NCBI GenBank assembly: GCA_028283605.1
Contig: JAPWKH010000011.1
Span: 1 to 64,000, forward strand
DNA length: 64,000 nt
Direction: 5' to 3'
Source of the DNA: Arachidicoccus sp.
GTDB lineage: Bacteria; Bacteroidota; Bacteroidia; Chitinophagales; Chitinophagaceae
The translations under genes were made by a program, and so were the position numbers. Shown in pieces: positions 47,131 to 54,393 of the stretch (positions are counted from its first letter, which is position 1; each line of letters starts with the position of its first letter). The notes beneath the pieces were generated by a model. It saw only the letters and a program-made list of their open reading frames with translations. It had not been told where the DNA came from and did no database searches.

Positions 47131-47811
47131 TTAACTTTTTTGTTTTGTTTCAAGCCAAACATTGATAGTGCTTCCTGGTCCTAGCATTGTTTTAGGTACT
47201 TCTACTACGACGCTTAAGACATTTGTTCCAGCTAAAGCATCCGTTCCAGGATTATTGTAACTTGTTGCTTGTCCAGAAATTATTTTCAAATATTGTGGCA
47301 AATCGAAAAAGAAAGGATCATCTCTTGGACCTGCGAAAGCCTTAATTCCCTTGCTGCTTTTTGCAACTGTTGGTGTTGTCGCAGTGTAAGGTGTAATGTC
47401 TACAACTGCAGTTGCATCACTATTAATCGTACTAGATGTAGTACCTACAGTTGCTGGTTTTATTGGACCATAGATATACATTTTACCATTTTTGGGCACA
47501 CATTGAATGACTAGATCTTCTTTGTTGTCATTGTCCGTGTCAATCTTAAATTCTAACAAAGTTTTTTCGTCAAATGCGGCTGTCTTGGTAGCTTCTGGAC
47601 TTAATAAGCCTTGCACATTTCCCACAAAAACTAAATTACTGTTGTTTTCTGGACTTTGAAATACGTACAAGTCCGTAATGTCTGTTGTTTTGCCACTTAC
47701 AGCGGGAGCATCACCGTGGTCGGAAGCCCATACGATTGCTCCGCCTCCAAGCATTGCAGTAAGAATACTCGCTACGATGATGGATTTTCTTTTTTTCTTG
47801 TTTAATTGCAT
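47131..47811 (-). CDS. DUF4331 protein, N-terminal half
   Basis: 226 residues with an N-terminal membrane/signal segment (IIVASILTAMLGGGAIVWA) directly followed by the DUF4331 hallmark SDHGDAPAVS (HGDAP at 32-36), then DITDLYVFQSPENNSNLVFV and FAGPRDDPFFFDLPQYLKII, another conserved element. The family is exported and of unknown function. It begins an operon with the next lipoprotein (19 bases apart) and the HupE-type gene. Its promoter matches the local ECF sigma pattern and lies in the 66-base gap after the TonB receptor gene. Confidence 0.88.
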   Translation of the reverse strand: MQLNKKKRKSIIVASILTAMLGGGAIVWASDHGDAPAVSGKTTDITDLYVFQSPENNSNLVFVGNVQGLLSPEATKTAAFDEKTLLEFKIDTDNDNKEDLVIQCVPKNGKMYIYGPIKPATVGTTSSTINSDATAVVDITPYTATTPTVAKSSKGIKAFAGPRDDPFFFDLPQYLKIISGQATSYNNPGTDALAGTNVLSVVVEVPKTMLGPGSTINVWLETKQKS

Positions 47812-47832
47812 AAAATAAAATTTGTATCTACA

Positions 47833-47859
47833 TAGACGTATTACAAATCTGATCCTTAC
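47833..47859 (-). promoter_or_regulatory. ECF-type promoter of the DUF4331-HupE operon
   Basis: Reading the minus strand: GTAAGGA (47859-47853), 14 bases, CGTCTA (47838-47833). Start codon 21 bases further. Confidence 0.7.
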
Positions 47860-47877
47860 AAAAAATTTACATTTTCT

Positions 47878-50133
47878 TTAGAAAAAATAAGATAAGTGCA
47901 AAAGACTCGCAAATTTTGTTCCTGGAGTAAATGCAATACCATCAACAGGTTGTTGACCCTTAAGTCTGAAATAAGTATCAAATTGCGTTTCCTTCCATTT
48001 GGTATTGAACAAATTATTAATTGTCATACCAATTTCAAACTTTTTAGTTGTATAGTTTAAAACGAAATCTGTAATAAAATAACCTTCTGCAGTCAGACTA
48101 TAATCATCATTGGCAGGTCGATCTCCCATATACCTATATCTTACACTACCATTGAATCCATTTTTAATAATAAATGTTACGCCTCCCGTACTACTCCATA
48201 TTGGAGCTAACGGAATATAGTTGTTATGCTTGGGATCGTCCATGGATCGTCCATGTGCATAGTTGATATCCATATCCAAATATAAAAAACTAAAAGGCTG
48301 GGATCGTCCAGAAAAATCGATTCCAATTCTTCTTGTGCGCCCACTAAATTCCACAGAACCGCCGTCGCCGCCATACACATATTCCTTTTGCAAATAACTA
48401 TACCAAACTGCCGCATTCAACAATAAATTCTTTACAGGTTTGGCAACAATTCCCAAGTCCGAACCATAGGCTGCTGGCAAAGTTTCTTTGCCACCTTCCA
48501 CAACAACTACGCGTGCATCATTGGAATGAAATCCTTTGCCTGCAAACAAATATAGTTGCACATCCTTACCCACGAGATAGCTCAATTTAAATTTGGGACT
48601 TACTACAGCATTGTGTGCAGTGTACTTTCCTATGCCAGGCAGAGTAGTGTCTGTAGCCAGTTGATTATCATATAAATAATGAAGATAATCGTAACGAACA
48701 CCAACATCTAATGTCCATTTTGGCGAAAAAGTAAATTCTTCATTCAGATAAATATCAGCTTGCTGTTCATTTATATTGCCTGATTTTATAGGATCTATAA
48801 TTGTGTAACGATTCACAGTGTGTGACAAAGAAATATTTCTTACATAATCCAATCTTGTGTTCCAGCCCAAAGTAGATTTGACTTTCACATTTCCAAATGA
48901 ATTTTCTTGTGCATACGATCCATTATATCCAACCAAATTTCGATGTTCTCTTTGTCTAAGTTCGTCTCCATTGATACTATCCGTTAAGAAAAAAGTAAAA
49001 TTGGAATTAAGATCAAATGTGTAATGACTAAAGTAGAGTTGGTTCTGCAAAATACCCCCATTTTGGAAATGGGTAATCAATTGTGCATTGCCATTAGTTC
49101 GATTGGTATTCCCACCTTCATTAGGATCAATCGCTCCGTAAAATCCAATCAGACCTTGTTCCACGGCGATTTCTGGTATTTGTCCTGATGCCAACCAGCT
49201 GCTATGCATTGTAGAAGCACTCAATGTTAATTGGCTATTTCCACTAATTTGACCAGTATATTTTGTGAAGAAATTGAAGCGCTTAAAATGTTGCGGATGA
49301 TCAAAATATGCATTACTATATCGATATTCGGAAGCGATATACCAAGAGTGTTTATCTTGAATGGATTTGGGTAACAAACTAAACATTCCCAACGCTCTGT
49401 AGGTATCGAATTGTCCACCTTCGACTTTAATAACATTTTTATCCAAAGCATTTGTAGTATGAAATGCTGCAAATCCAGTTACGGCCAAATCACCTTTTGA
49501 TGTATTATACATTCCTTTTTCATAGTTGGTACTTTCGATGGTTTCAGGAATGATAAAATGACTATCTGCGTAACCTTGTCCATGTGCATGAGAAACCATA
49601 TTAATGGGCATACCATCGACAGAAAGATTAATATCTGTGCCGTGATCATTGTCAAAACCTCTTAAAAAAATCTGTTCTGCCTTTCCACCACCTTGGTGTT
49701 GCCCTATAAACAAACCTGGAACTATTCGTAAGACTTCCTGTGAATTAGAAACACCACGTAGCCGAATATCCGTCTGACTAATTGCATGATATGGATTGAG
49801 ATTGTTGGCAGTAATTACGACTTCAGACAACATCGTTTTGGATGGAATGAGATAGAATATAGTATAGTCAGAAACAGTATCCATATTCCAATGTATTGGT
49901 TCAAATCCTATAGCCTGAACATAAAAACTATCAGCGCGTATTGCTTTCCCAAGATATTCGAAATTGCCATTATTGTCTGTAATGCCTATAAGTTGCTTCT
50001 GCTTTTTAAAAATGCTAGCATTTGCAATAGGAACCTTTGAATCCTTGTCCAGAAAATGTAATATTTTATGTTTGGTTTGCGCTTGAGTTATTGAAAAAAA
50101 TAGTATTGAAAGTATAAGAAAACGAAATTTCAT
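47878..50133 (-). CDS. TonB-dependent outer membrane receptor with carboxypeptidase-regulatory-like N-terminal domain
   Basis: 751 residues: signal peptide (1-18), carboxypeptidase-regulatory-like beta-sandwich (~24-105, HKILHFLDKDSKVPIANASI), plug (~115-225), barrel to residue 751 with terminal Phe. The plug contains a His-rich motif, SHAHGQGYADSHF (181-193), which is seen in receptors linked with metal uptake. It lacks a SusD partner. It is upstream of the DUF4331-HupE operon on the same strand but has its own upstream region with palindromes and no ECF-type promoter, so it may be controlled separately. A ligand cannot be named. Confidence 0.9.
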   Translation of the reverse strand: MKFRFLILSILFFSITQAQTKHKILHFLDKDSKVPIANASIFKKQKQLIGITDNNGNFEYLGKAIRADSFYVQAIGFEPIHWNMDTVSDYTIFYLIPSKTMLSEVVITANNLNPYHAISQTDIRLRGVSNSQEVLRIVPGLFIGQHQGGGKAEQIFLRGFDNDHGTDINLSVDGMPINMVSHAHGQGYADSHFIIPETIESTNYEKGMYNTSKGDLAVTGFAAFHTTNALDKNVIKVEGGQFDTYRALGMFSLLPKSIQDKHSWYIASEYRYSNAYFDHPQHFKRFNFFTKYTGQISGNSQLTLSASTMHSSWLASGQIPEIAVEQGLIGFYGAIDPNEGGNTNRTNGNAQLITHFQNGGILQNQLYFSHYTFDLNSNFTFFLTDSINGDELRQREHRNLVGYNGSYAQENSFGNVKVKSTLGWNTRLDYVRNISLSHTVNRYTIIDPIKSGNINEQQADIYLNEEFTFSPKWTLDVGVRYDYLHYLYDNQLATDTTLPGIGKYTAHNAVVSPKFKLSYLVGKDVQLYLFAGKGFHSNDARVVVVEGGKETLPAAYGSDLGIVAKPVKNLLLNAAVWYSYLQKEYVYGGDGGSVEFSGRTRRIGIDFSGRSQPFSFLYLDMDINYAHGRSMDDPKHNNYIPLAPIWSSTGGVTFIIKNGFNGSVRYRYMGDRPANDDYSLTAEGYFITDFVLNYTTKKFEIGMTINNLFNTKWKETQFDTYFRLKGQQPVDGIAFTPGTKFASLLHLSYFF

Positions 50134-50149
50134 AAATATTCAGGATGGC

Positions 50150-50192
50150 ACTATTTTAAAATAGTAGTACAGTTAATAATGTGACAACATTA
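50150..50192. promoter_or_regulatory. Two palindromes upstream of the TonB receptor
   Basis: ACTATTTTAAAATAGT at 50150-50165 is a perfect 16-bp palindrome, and TAATGTGACAACATTA at 50177-50192 has 6-bp inverted arms. Both lie within 60 bases of the receptor start and could bind a repressor, for example a metal- or redox-sensing one; no regulator is assigned. Confidence 0.45.
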
Positions 50193-50217
50193 TATATTAT
50201 AAATAGAATGCAAAACA

Positions 50218-50979
50218 CTACAGCCTTAATGTTGAGACTAAACCTCCATCCACAGGAATAGTTGCCCCATAAATATAACTTGCATCTTGCGACACAAGAA
50301 AGAGTGATGTTTGCGCAATATCTAAGACGTTACCACTTCTTTTGGCTGGAATCTCGTCAAATGTTTTCATAATAGGAGAACCTTCTACCATGAATGCTTC
50401 TACCATAGGTGTGTGAATTAGTCCAGGTGCAATAGCGTTCGCACGTATACCAGCATGGCCAAATTCGACATTGAGTTGTTGGGTCAATCCAATAATAGCA
50501 TGTTTAGTCATCGTATAAGCAATACCTCCACCGCCACCAACTAAGCCTGCTGCTGAAGCCATATTTACAATAACGCCATATTTATTAGCAACCATATTTT
50601 GCGTAACATATTTTGTCACTAGGTATGTTCCTTCGATATTAACTTCAATAATTTTTTTAAAATAGGAATATTCGGATTGACTCATTAACACAAGGTTGTC
50701 AAAAATTCCAGCAGTATTACAAAGTATACTTATTGCTCCATATTTTTCCAAGCTCTTTTCATATAGATACTTTACAGATGATTCATCCGTAATATCTGCT
50801 GTAATGCCAATTGCGTCACCTCCATTGGCAATAATTTCTTGGATCGTTTCTTGCAATTTTTCAGATTGTACATCTGCGGCAATGATTTTTGCACCTTCTT
50901 TTGAAAATAACAAAGCTTGAGCTTTGCCAATTCCGGAAGCTGCACCTGTAATCATGGCTACTTGATTAGATAATTTCAT
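50218..50979 (-). CDS. Short-chain dehydrogenase/reductase with ECF-type promoter
   Basis: 253 residues. Features are TGAASGIG (cofactor), CNTAGIFDN in place of NNAG, VNMASAAGLVG with a glycine run, YTMTK as the catalytic Tyr/Lys, RANAIAPGLIHTPM and a C-terminal VDGGLVSTLRL. The NTAG variant of NNAG is slightly unusual. The ECF-type promoter just upstream links it to the sigma factor regulon; the substrate is unknown. Confidence 0.9.
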   Translation of the reverse strand: MKLSNQVAMITGAASGIGKAQALLFSKEGAKIIAADVQSEKLQETIQEIIANGGDAIGITADITDESSVKYLYEKSLEKYGAISILCNTAGIFDNLVLMSQSEYSYFKKIIEVNIEGTYLVTKYVTQNMVANKYGVIVNMASAAGLVGGGGGIAYTMTKHAIIGLTQQLNVEFGHAGIRANAIAPGLIHTPMVEAFMVEGSPIMKTFDEIPAKRSGNVLDIAQTSLFLVSQDASYIYGATIPVDGGLVSTLRL

Positions 50980-51001
50980 AAAAATTTATTAGTTGCCTAT
51001 A

Positions 51002-51028
51002 TAGACGAAAATTGAAGTAATTCCTTAC
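51002..51028 (-). promoter_or_regulatory. ECF-type promoter of the SDR gene
   Basis: Minus strand: GTAAGGA (51028-51022), 14 bases, CGTCTA (51007-51002), start codon 22 bases downstream. It is back to back with a plus-strand copy at 51049. Confidence 0.75.
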
Positions 51029-51048
51029 TAAATAATTAAACTTAGTTC

Positions 51049-51075
51049 GAAAGGAACAATTTATTGATCCGTCTA
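51049..51075 (+). promoter_or_regulatory. Divergent ECF-type promoter of a truncated leader
   Basis: GAAAGGA (one mismatch) at 51049-51055, 14 bases, CGTCTA at 51070-51075. It points into the 51080-51260 region, which carries only a short ORF. Confidence 0.55.
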
Positions 51076-51145
51076 ATTGATAATCCACAATAAAATGTAA
51101 ACATCAATAATCACAACTAACAATCTTATAGAAAGCTTCTACGCC

Positions 51146-51170
51146 GACCTCCCAATATATAAAGGAGGTC
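51146..51170 (+). promoter_or_regulatory. Hairpin that masks a Shine-Dalgarno sequence
   Basis: GACCTCC at 51146-51152 is complementary to GGAGGTC at 51164-51170, with an 11-base AT-rich loop. GGAGGT is a strong ribosome-binding site five bases before the ATG at 51176; such sites are rare in this window. The hairpin would hide the site until it opens, as in RNA thermometers or other leader switches. Confidence 0.45.
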
Positions 51171-51175
51171 TAACT

Positions 51176-51259
51176 ATGCTATTTGCTACTGAAGAAAATT
51201 TTCATTCATTTCCTATAGATTGGCAAGTGATATTGACGGATATAATTGATCATAGGTGA
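51176..51259 (+). other. 27-codon ORF behind the masked ribosome-binding site, probably a truncated gene start
   Basis: [20 protein letters not shown] and TDIIDHR follow, then TGA. The frame overlaps the end of the msrA remnant on the other strand, and the junction near 51243 marks where both genes were cut. It has a promoter-like site and a Shine-Dalgarno sequence but no recognised family. Confidence 0.3.
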
Positions 51260-51600
51260 TAACTTTTGGATTAAACACAATATTGCTAGCATCTGCATGA
51301 TCTGTAGTTCCTATGCAAACGAGCCTATAACTAGGATTAGCAACAGTACCTCCTGTAAATCCAGATGTGACAGAAATAACTCCCTTTAATTCTTTAAACT
51401 GCGCTTCTACACACCAGAAACAACCCGCTGCAAATGTAGCAGTATCCACCTTTTTTTGTTTGATCTCTATTTGTAGTGCTTTGTTCGATTGACCCGAAAG
51501 CATTACTGTTCTTCAATTTCGTGCTCGGTTGGCTGCAATCATATATTGGGAGTGCAAATAGGAACAAAAGTTTCTATATTTTATTTTTGATGATTTTCAT
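51213..51600 (-). pseudogene. msrA: Peptide-methionine (S)-S-oxide reductase, decayed
   Basis: The intact part (51213-51503) reads [20 protein letters not shown], with the catalytic GCFWC at ~27-31, then [14 protein letters not shown] and [13 protein letters not shown], and then leaves the family. About 100 residues of the enzyme are missing at the 3' end. Upstream in a different frame from ATG 51600, MKIIKNKI-stop-KLLFLFALPIYDCSQ encodes a lipoprotein signal with a nonsense codon. So it has a stop, a frameshift and a 3' truncation. The intact gene would have encoded an exported reductase of oxidised methionine. Confidence 0.8.
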
Positions 51601-51713
51601 TTTGCTGAATTATTTACTATGCAAATTGACGAAGCTTATAAGAACGCCTTACATATTTGGTGATGATAGTTATGATTTTAACATTTAATTTTTGCTACAA
51701 TTTATTAGGTGTT

Positions 51714-51740
51714 GTAAGGAACCAAACTTTATTTCGTCTA
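51714..51740 (+). promoter_or_regulatory. ECF-type promoter of the ABM-domain gene
   Basis: GTAAGGA at 51714-51720, 14 bases, CGTCTA at 51735-51740; start codon 52 bases downstream. Confidence 0.7.
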
Positions 51741-51792
51741 TGATTAGGCAATTGAATCTTATAATGATTTATTAAATATTAAAATTTTCAAA

Positions 51793-52086
51793 ATGATCAC
51801 AAAAGCCTTATTAGCAAAGTTAAAAGCAAAGCCAGGAAAGGAAGAAGATGTAGAAGTTTTTCTAAAAAGTGCATTACCATTGGTTCAAGCCGAGAGCGGA
51901 ACAATTCATTGGTTTGCTATACAATTTGAACCAGGCACTTATGGCATTTTCGATACTTTTGAAACCGAAACTGCACGAATAACGCATCTTTCAGGGGAAG
52001 TCGCAAAAGCGTTGATGGCAAAGGCACCCGACTTATTCGCTGTTGCTCCAGATATTGTCATATTGGATGTTTTTGCTCAGAAATAA
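51793..52086 (+). CDS. Antibiotic biosynthesis monooxygenase (ABM)-domain protein
   Basis: 97 residues, ferredoxin-like ABM fold: LLAKLKAKPGKEEDVEVFLK, LVQAESGTIHWFAIQFEPGT, YGIFDTFETETARITHLSGE. ABM proteins include quinol monooxygenases and small dimeric enzymes for redox-active or toxic compounds. No further reaction can be assigned. It has its own ECF-type promoter and ends at a terminator. Confidence 0.88.
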   Translation: MITKALLAKLKAKPGKEEDVEVFLKSALPLVQAESGTIHWFAIQFEPGTYGIFDTFETETARITHLSGEVAKALMAKAPDLFAVAPDIVILDVFAQK

Positions 52087-52094
52087 ATAAGGTG

Positions 52095-52126
52095 GCGTTG
52101 TGTTTTATCTCACAACGCTTTTTTTT
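52095..52126 (+). terminator. Rho-independent terminator after the ABM gene
   Basis: GCGTTGTG at 52095-52102 pairs with CACAACGC at 52111-52118, followed by eight T. Confidence 0.85.
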
Positions 52127-52140
52127 AAGAACAAAAGCAC

Positions 52141-52446
52141 TTACATATCATTATTTATTCTTTCCTCAATCAATTTTTCCAAAGCTTCTTTTTTTGCTTC
52201 ATCCATTGAGATCGTGCGGTCTTTTCTATTATGGAAAATATTTACCATCATTTTTTGCAATAATTGGCTTTGGGATTTGTACAATGTACATAAAGGGCAG
52301 ATAGCCAAATGCAGTTGCATCACCCACCATTCATTAAAAGTAAGACGGGTATTTTCCTTTTTTTCTATCAAAAATGTAGCGTGCTTGCAAGTTCCCTGAG
52401 CGTGTGCATTGATGATCGTGTTTCTTATGAGTTTATTTTTTATCAT
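52141..52446 (-). CDS. Zinc-type anti-sigma factor (ZAS-like)
   Basis: 101 residues from the ATG at 52446, which shares one base with the stop of the sigma gene (TGATG), so the two are translationally coupled. The motif HLAICPLC near the middle is the Hx3Cx2C zinc-binding anti-sigma signature, and TCKHATFLIEKK precedes it. Helical, no membrane segment, so it is a cytosolic anti-sigma that probably responds to a thiol or redox signal. Its partner is the ECF sigma factor upstream. Confidence 0.75.
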   Translation of the reverse strand: MIKNKLIRNTIINAHAQGTCKHATFLIEKKENTRLTFNEWWVMQLHLAICPLCTLYKSQSQLLQKMMVNIFHNRKDRTISMDEAKKEALEKLIEERINNDM

Positions 52447-53012
52447 CACCAATTATTTTGAAAGCATTCTCTTAAATTTAGTTTTGCCCGATGGATAATC
52501 ACCCAATAATTGGAGTTGGTAATCTTCATAGTTTCGCAGATGACATTGCTCTCTTCCTCATCGATATGTTTGAGTGAAAAAACGGCAGCCCATAGTTTGG
52601 GTAATTTTTTCATACATAGTTCCAAAATTTTGTAAAATTCTTTCGCGTGTAATTTCTCGTCAGCCCTGTTGGTAAAGGGTTTGGGGGCAAATTCATTTTT
52701 CCAAATACCATTCTCGTCAAAAAAATCTACCGTTTCATTTTGTTCTGGTACATTCACCATTACTTTGTTGAGTCCAGACGCTTGTTTGCGATAATGATCA
52801 ATGATTTTATTTTTCAAAATGGTGCGCAACCAAGTCAATTCACTCGAACGGCCTTCAAAAGAATCTTTACTTTCCAAACCAGAAAGAAAAGTGTCTTGCA
52901 CCAAATCATTTGCCAACTCCACATCATCTACACGCTGGTGAGCAAAGTGAAACAGATAATCGGCATACTCTTTTACCCATTTATTGGCTTGAATATTTCT
53001 ACTTGAATTCAT
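52446..53012 (-). CDS. ECF-type RNA polymerase sigma factor
   Basis: 188 residues. Region 2 (KEYADYLFHFAHQRVDDVEL, NDLVQDTFLSGL, ELTWLRTILKNKIIDHYRKQ) and region 4 (YKILELCMKKLPKLWAAVFS, VICETMKITNSNYWVIIHRA) are clear. A longer linker includes GIWKNEFAPKPF. It is probably the factor that reads the local GTAAGGA-N14-CGTCTA promoters; this is inference from co-location. It is co-transcribed with its anti-sigma factor and probably downstream of the DUF6799 gene's ECF-type promoter, giving autoregulation. Confidence 0.88.
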   Translation of the reverse strand: MNSSRNIQANKWVKEYADYLFHFAHQRVDDVELANDLVQDTFLSGLESKDSFEGRSSELTWLRTILKNKIIDHYRKQASGLNKVMVNVPEQNETVDFFDENGIWKNEFAPKPFTNRADEKLHAKEFYKILELCMKKLPKLWAAVFSLKHIDEEESNVICETMKITNSNYWVIIHRAKLNLRECFQNNW

Positions 53013-53037
53013 ATCGGCGTTATTTTTTACCAGAAGA

Positions 53038-53064
53038 GGTAAGCGCGACGAATCACCGCTTACC
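53038..53064. repeat. 8-bp inverted repeat between the DUF6799 and sigma genes
   Basis: GGTAAGCG at 53038-53045 and CGCTTACC at 53057-53064, 11-base loop, no T-run. It may be an attenuating hairpin that lowers sigma expression relative to the upstream gene. Confidence 0.4.
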
Positions 53065-53092
53065 TGAAGTTAAAACATAAATGATGAAACAA

Positions 53093-53416
53093 CTATTTTC
53101 CTTTGTACATCGACATTTTACCACTCATAGTCACCATTTCGTTTTCCTTTATCTTAATTTTTTTACCATCAGGAAGATTTACTGAACCGTCTGTATTGAC
53201 TTTCGCACCGTTGTTCAATTTTACTGGTTCAGTCATTGGAGAAGGTGTACCATCAACGATTTTCATCATTTTACCTTTGTACATCATTACGAAGTTTTCC
53301 GCTTTAGCACTGTCCGCAAGAGCTGAACAAGAAGATTTATCGTGTGTTTTGCTCGTTTGCGCGTTTGCAACGATACCAATAGTTAGTGCGAATGCAGCGA
53401 TCAATAATTTTTTCAT
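53093..53416 (-). CDS. Exported DUF6799-type protein
   Basis: 107 residues: signal peptide (KKLLIAAFALTIGIVANA), then short beta repeats YKGKMMKIVDG, MTEPVKLNNGAKVNTDGSVN, LPDGKKIKIKENE and MVTMSGKMSMYKGK, characteristic of the DUF6799 domain. It contains a CS pair after the signal. It likely lies in the periplasm. Function is unknown. An ECF-type promoter directly precedes it, and transcription probably reads on into the sigma gene 80 bases downstream. Confidence 0.75.
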   Translation of the reverse strand: MKKLLIAAFALTIGIVANAQTSKTHDKSSCSALADSAKAENFVMMYKGKMMKIVDGTPSPMTEPVKLNNGAKVNTDGSVNLPDGKKIKIKENEMVTMSGKMSMYKGK

Positions 53417-53446
53417 AATTTAATATTTTTAAATGATTTTTTAGAA

Positions 53447-53473
53447 TAGACGAAGGCGGAAAAATTTCCTTAC
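53447..53473 (-). promoter_or_regulatory. ECF-type promoter of the DUF6799-sigma-anti-sigma operon
   Basis: Minus strand: GTAAGGA (53473-53467), 14 bases, CGTCTA (53452-53447). Start codon 30 bases downstream. Confidence 0.75.
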
Positions 53474-53481
53474 AAAAATTT

Positions 53482-53838
53482 TTAATAGAAATAAACTTCT
53501 TTAACAATCTTGTCTTTTACAACAGAAAATACGCAGATTTCGGTAAATACAATGCGACCGTTGCCGATAAAATCAGCGTCCAATGTGAACGTGAGCGCGA
53601 TCGAATTGCCCGCAACTAATGGATCGGAAATTTCCAAACCATTTACCTTTTCAATAGATGCTCTGAAATTGGCGCCTTTCTGTAAAATATTTTTCAATCC
53701 TTCTGTTTTTTCTGGAAAAAAAGAAGTATTTGGCTCAATACTTACGGCATCCTCAGCCAAAAAAGTTTTTTGCGCTTCTTCAAAACTGCCTGCTCTAAGC
53801 AAGCTTACCAATCTGGTTGCAATTTCTTGTGTTGTCAT
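53482..53838 (-). CDS. SnoaL-like (NTF2-fold) small protein
   Basis: 118 residues, no signal peptide. SnoaL/NTF2-like pattern: EIATRLVSLLRAGSFEEAQK, FLAEDAVSIEP, DPLVAGNSIALTFTLDADFI, RIVFTEICVFSVVKDKIVKE. Cytosolic; members isomerise or bind small polyketide-like or steroid-like ligands, or are binding proteins only. ECF-type promoter upstream. Confidence 0.8.
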   Translation of the reverse strand: MTTQEIATRLVSLLRAGSFEEAQKTFLAEDAVSIEPNTSFFPEKTEGLKNILQKGANFRASIEKVNGLEISDPLVAGNSIALTFTLDADFIGNGRIVFTEICVFSVVKDKIVKEVYFY

Positions 53839-53871
53839 AATTGTAATGTTTTTGTGATTTAATCCATTACA

Positions 53872-53898
53872 TAGACGCAGGTGGAAAAAGTTCCTTAC
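53872..53898 (-). promoter_or_regulatory. ECF-type promoter of the SnoaL-like gene
   Basis: Minus strand: GTAAGGA (53898-53892), 14 bases, CGTCTA (53877-53872), start codon 33 bases downstream. Confidence 0.75.
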
Positions 53899-53915
53899 AA
53901 GAATCTTGAAAAAAA

Positions 53916-54383
53916 TTATGGTATCATAGCCATTCTCTGTGCAACTATAATTTTGGTTTTTGGATTGTCGACAGAATCGGCAACAGGGGTTAGCGGAATG
54001 CCTTCGTATTTGGAATAATGCGACTGATTGTTTTGAAATTGAAGGCGCTCAACTCGTACAATTTTTTGGGGAATATTGGCACCAAACCATTGCGAATCTG
54101 GCTGTTCGCGCCAAGTGACTTCGTACAAAATACTTCCATTTGGATAATGACCATCTGTATTTTTTAAGGCATATTGAAAAGCGGTGTCATTCCCATAAAG
54201 TGTCGACATCAGGCTGTCTTTTGGATAAATAGTTGTTGTAAATGGATGCATCAACAATGGATTTTCTGGTAATTGATCACCAGGATGCAAGGACGCCTCT
54301 GTATTGATTCTTAAATGTTTAGGTTGGCAACTTGTCCAAACAAGCAGCGTAAATGCAGCTATTATAAAACTATATATTTTCAT
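53916..54383 (-). CDS. Cytochrome P460-like lipoprotein
   Basis: 155 residues, lipobox LLVWTSCQPK with Cys19. The central part, MSTLYGNDTAFQYAL, YPNGSILYEVTW, SQWFGANIPQKIVRVE, resembles the cytochrome P460 domain, but the haem CxxCH motif is absent, so haem may not be bound. It starts 10 bases after the haem-binding protein's stop, and the pair is one operon. Confidence 0.55.
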   Translation of the reverse strand: MKIYSFIIAAFTLLVWTSCQPKHLRINTEASLHPGDQLPENPLLMHPFTTTIYPKDSLMSTLYGNDTAFQYALKNTDGHYPNGSILYEVTWREQPDSQWFGANIPQKIVRVERLQFQNNQSHYSKYEGIPLTPVADSVDNPKTKIIVAQRMAMIP

Positions 54384-54393
54384 TGTTTACTGT

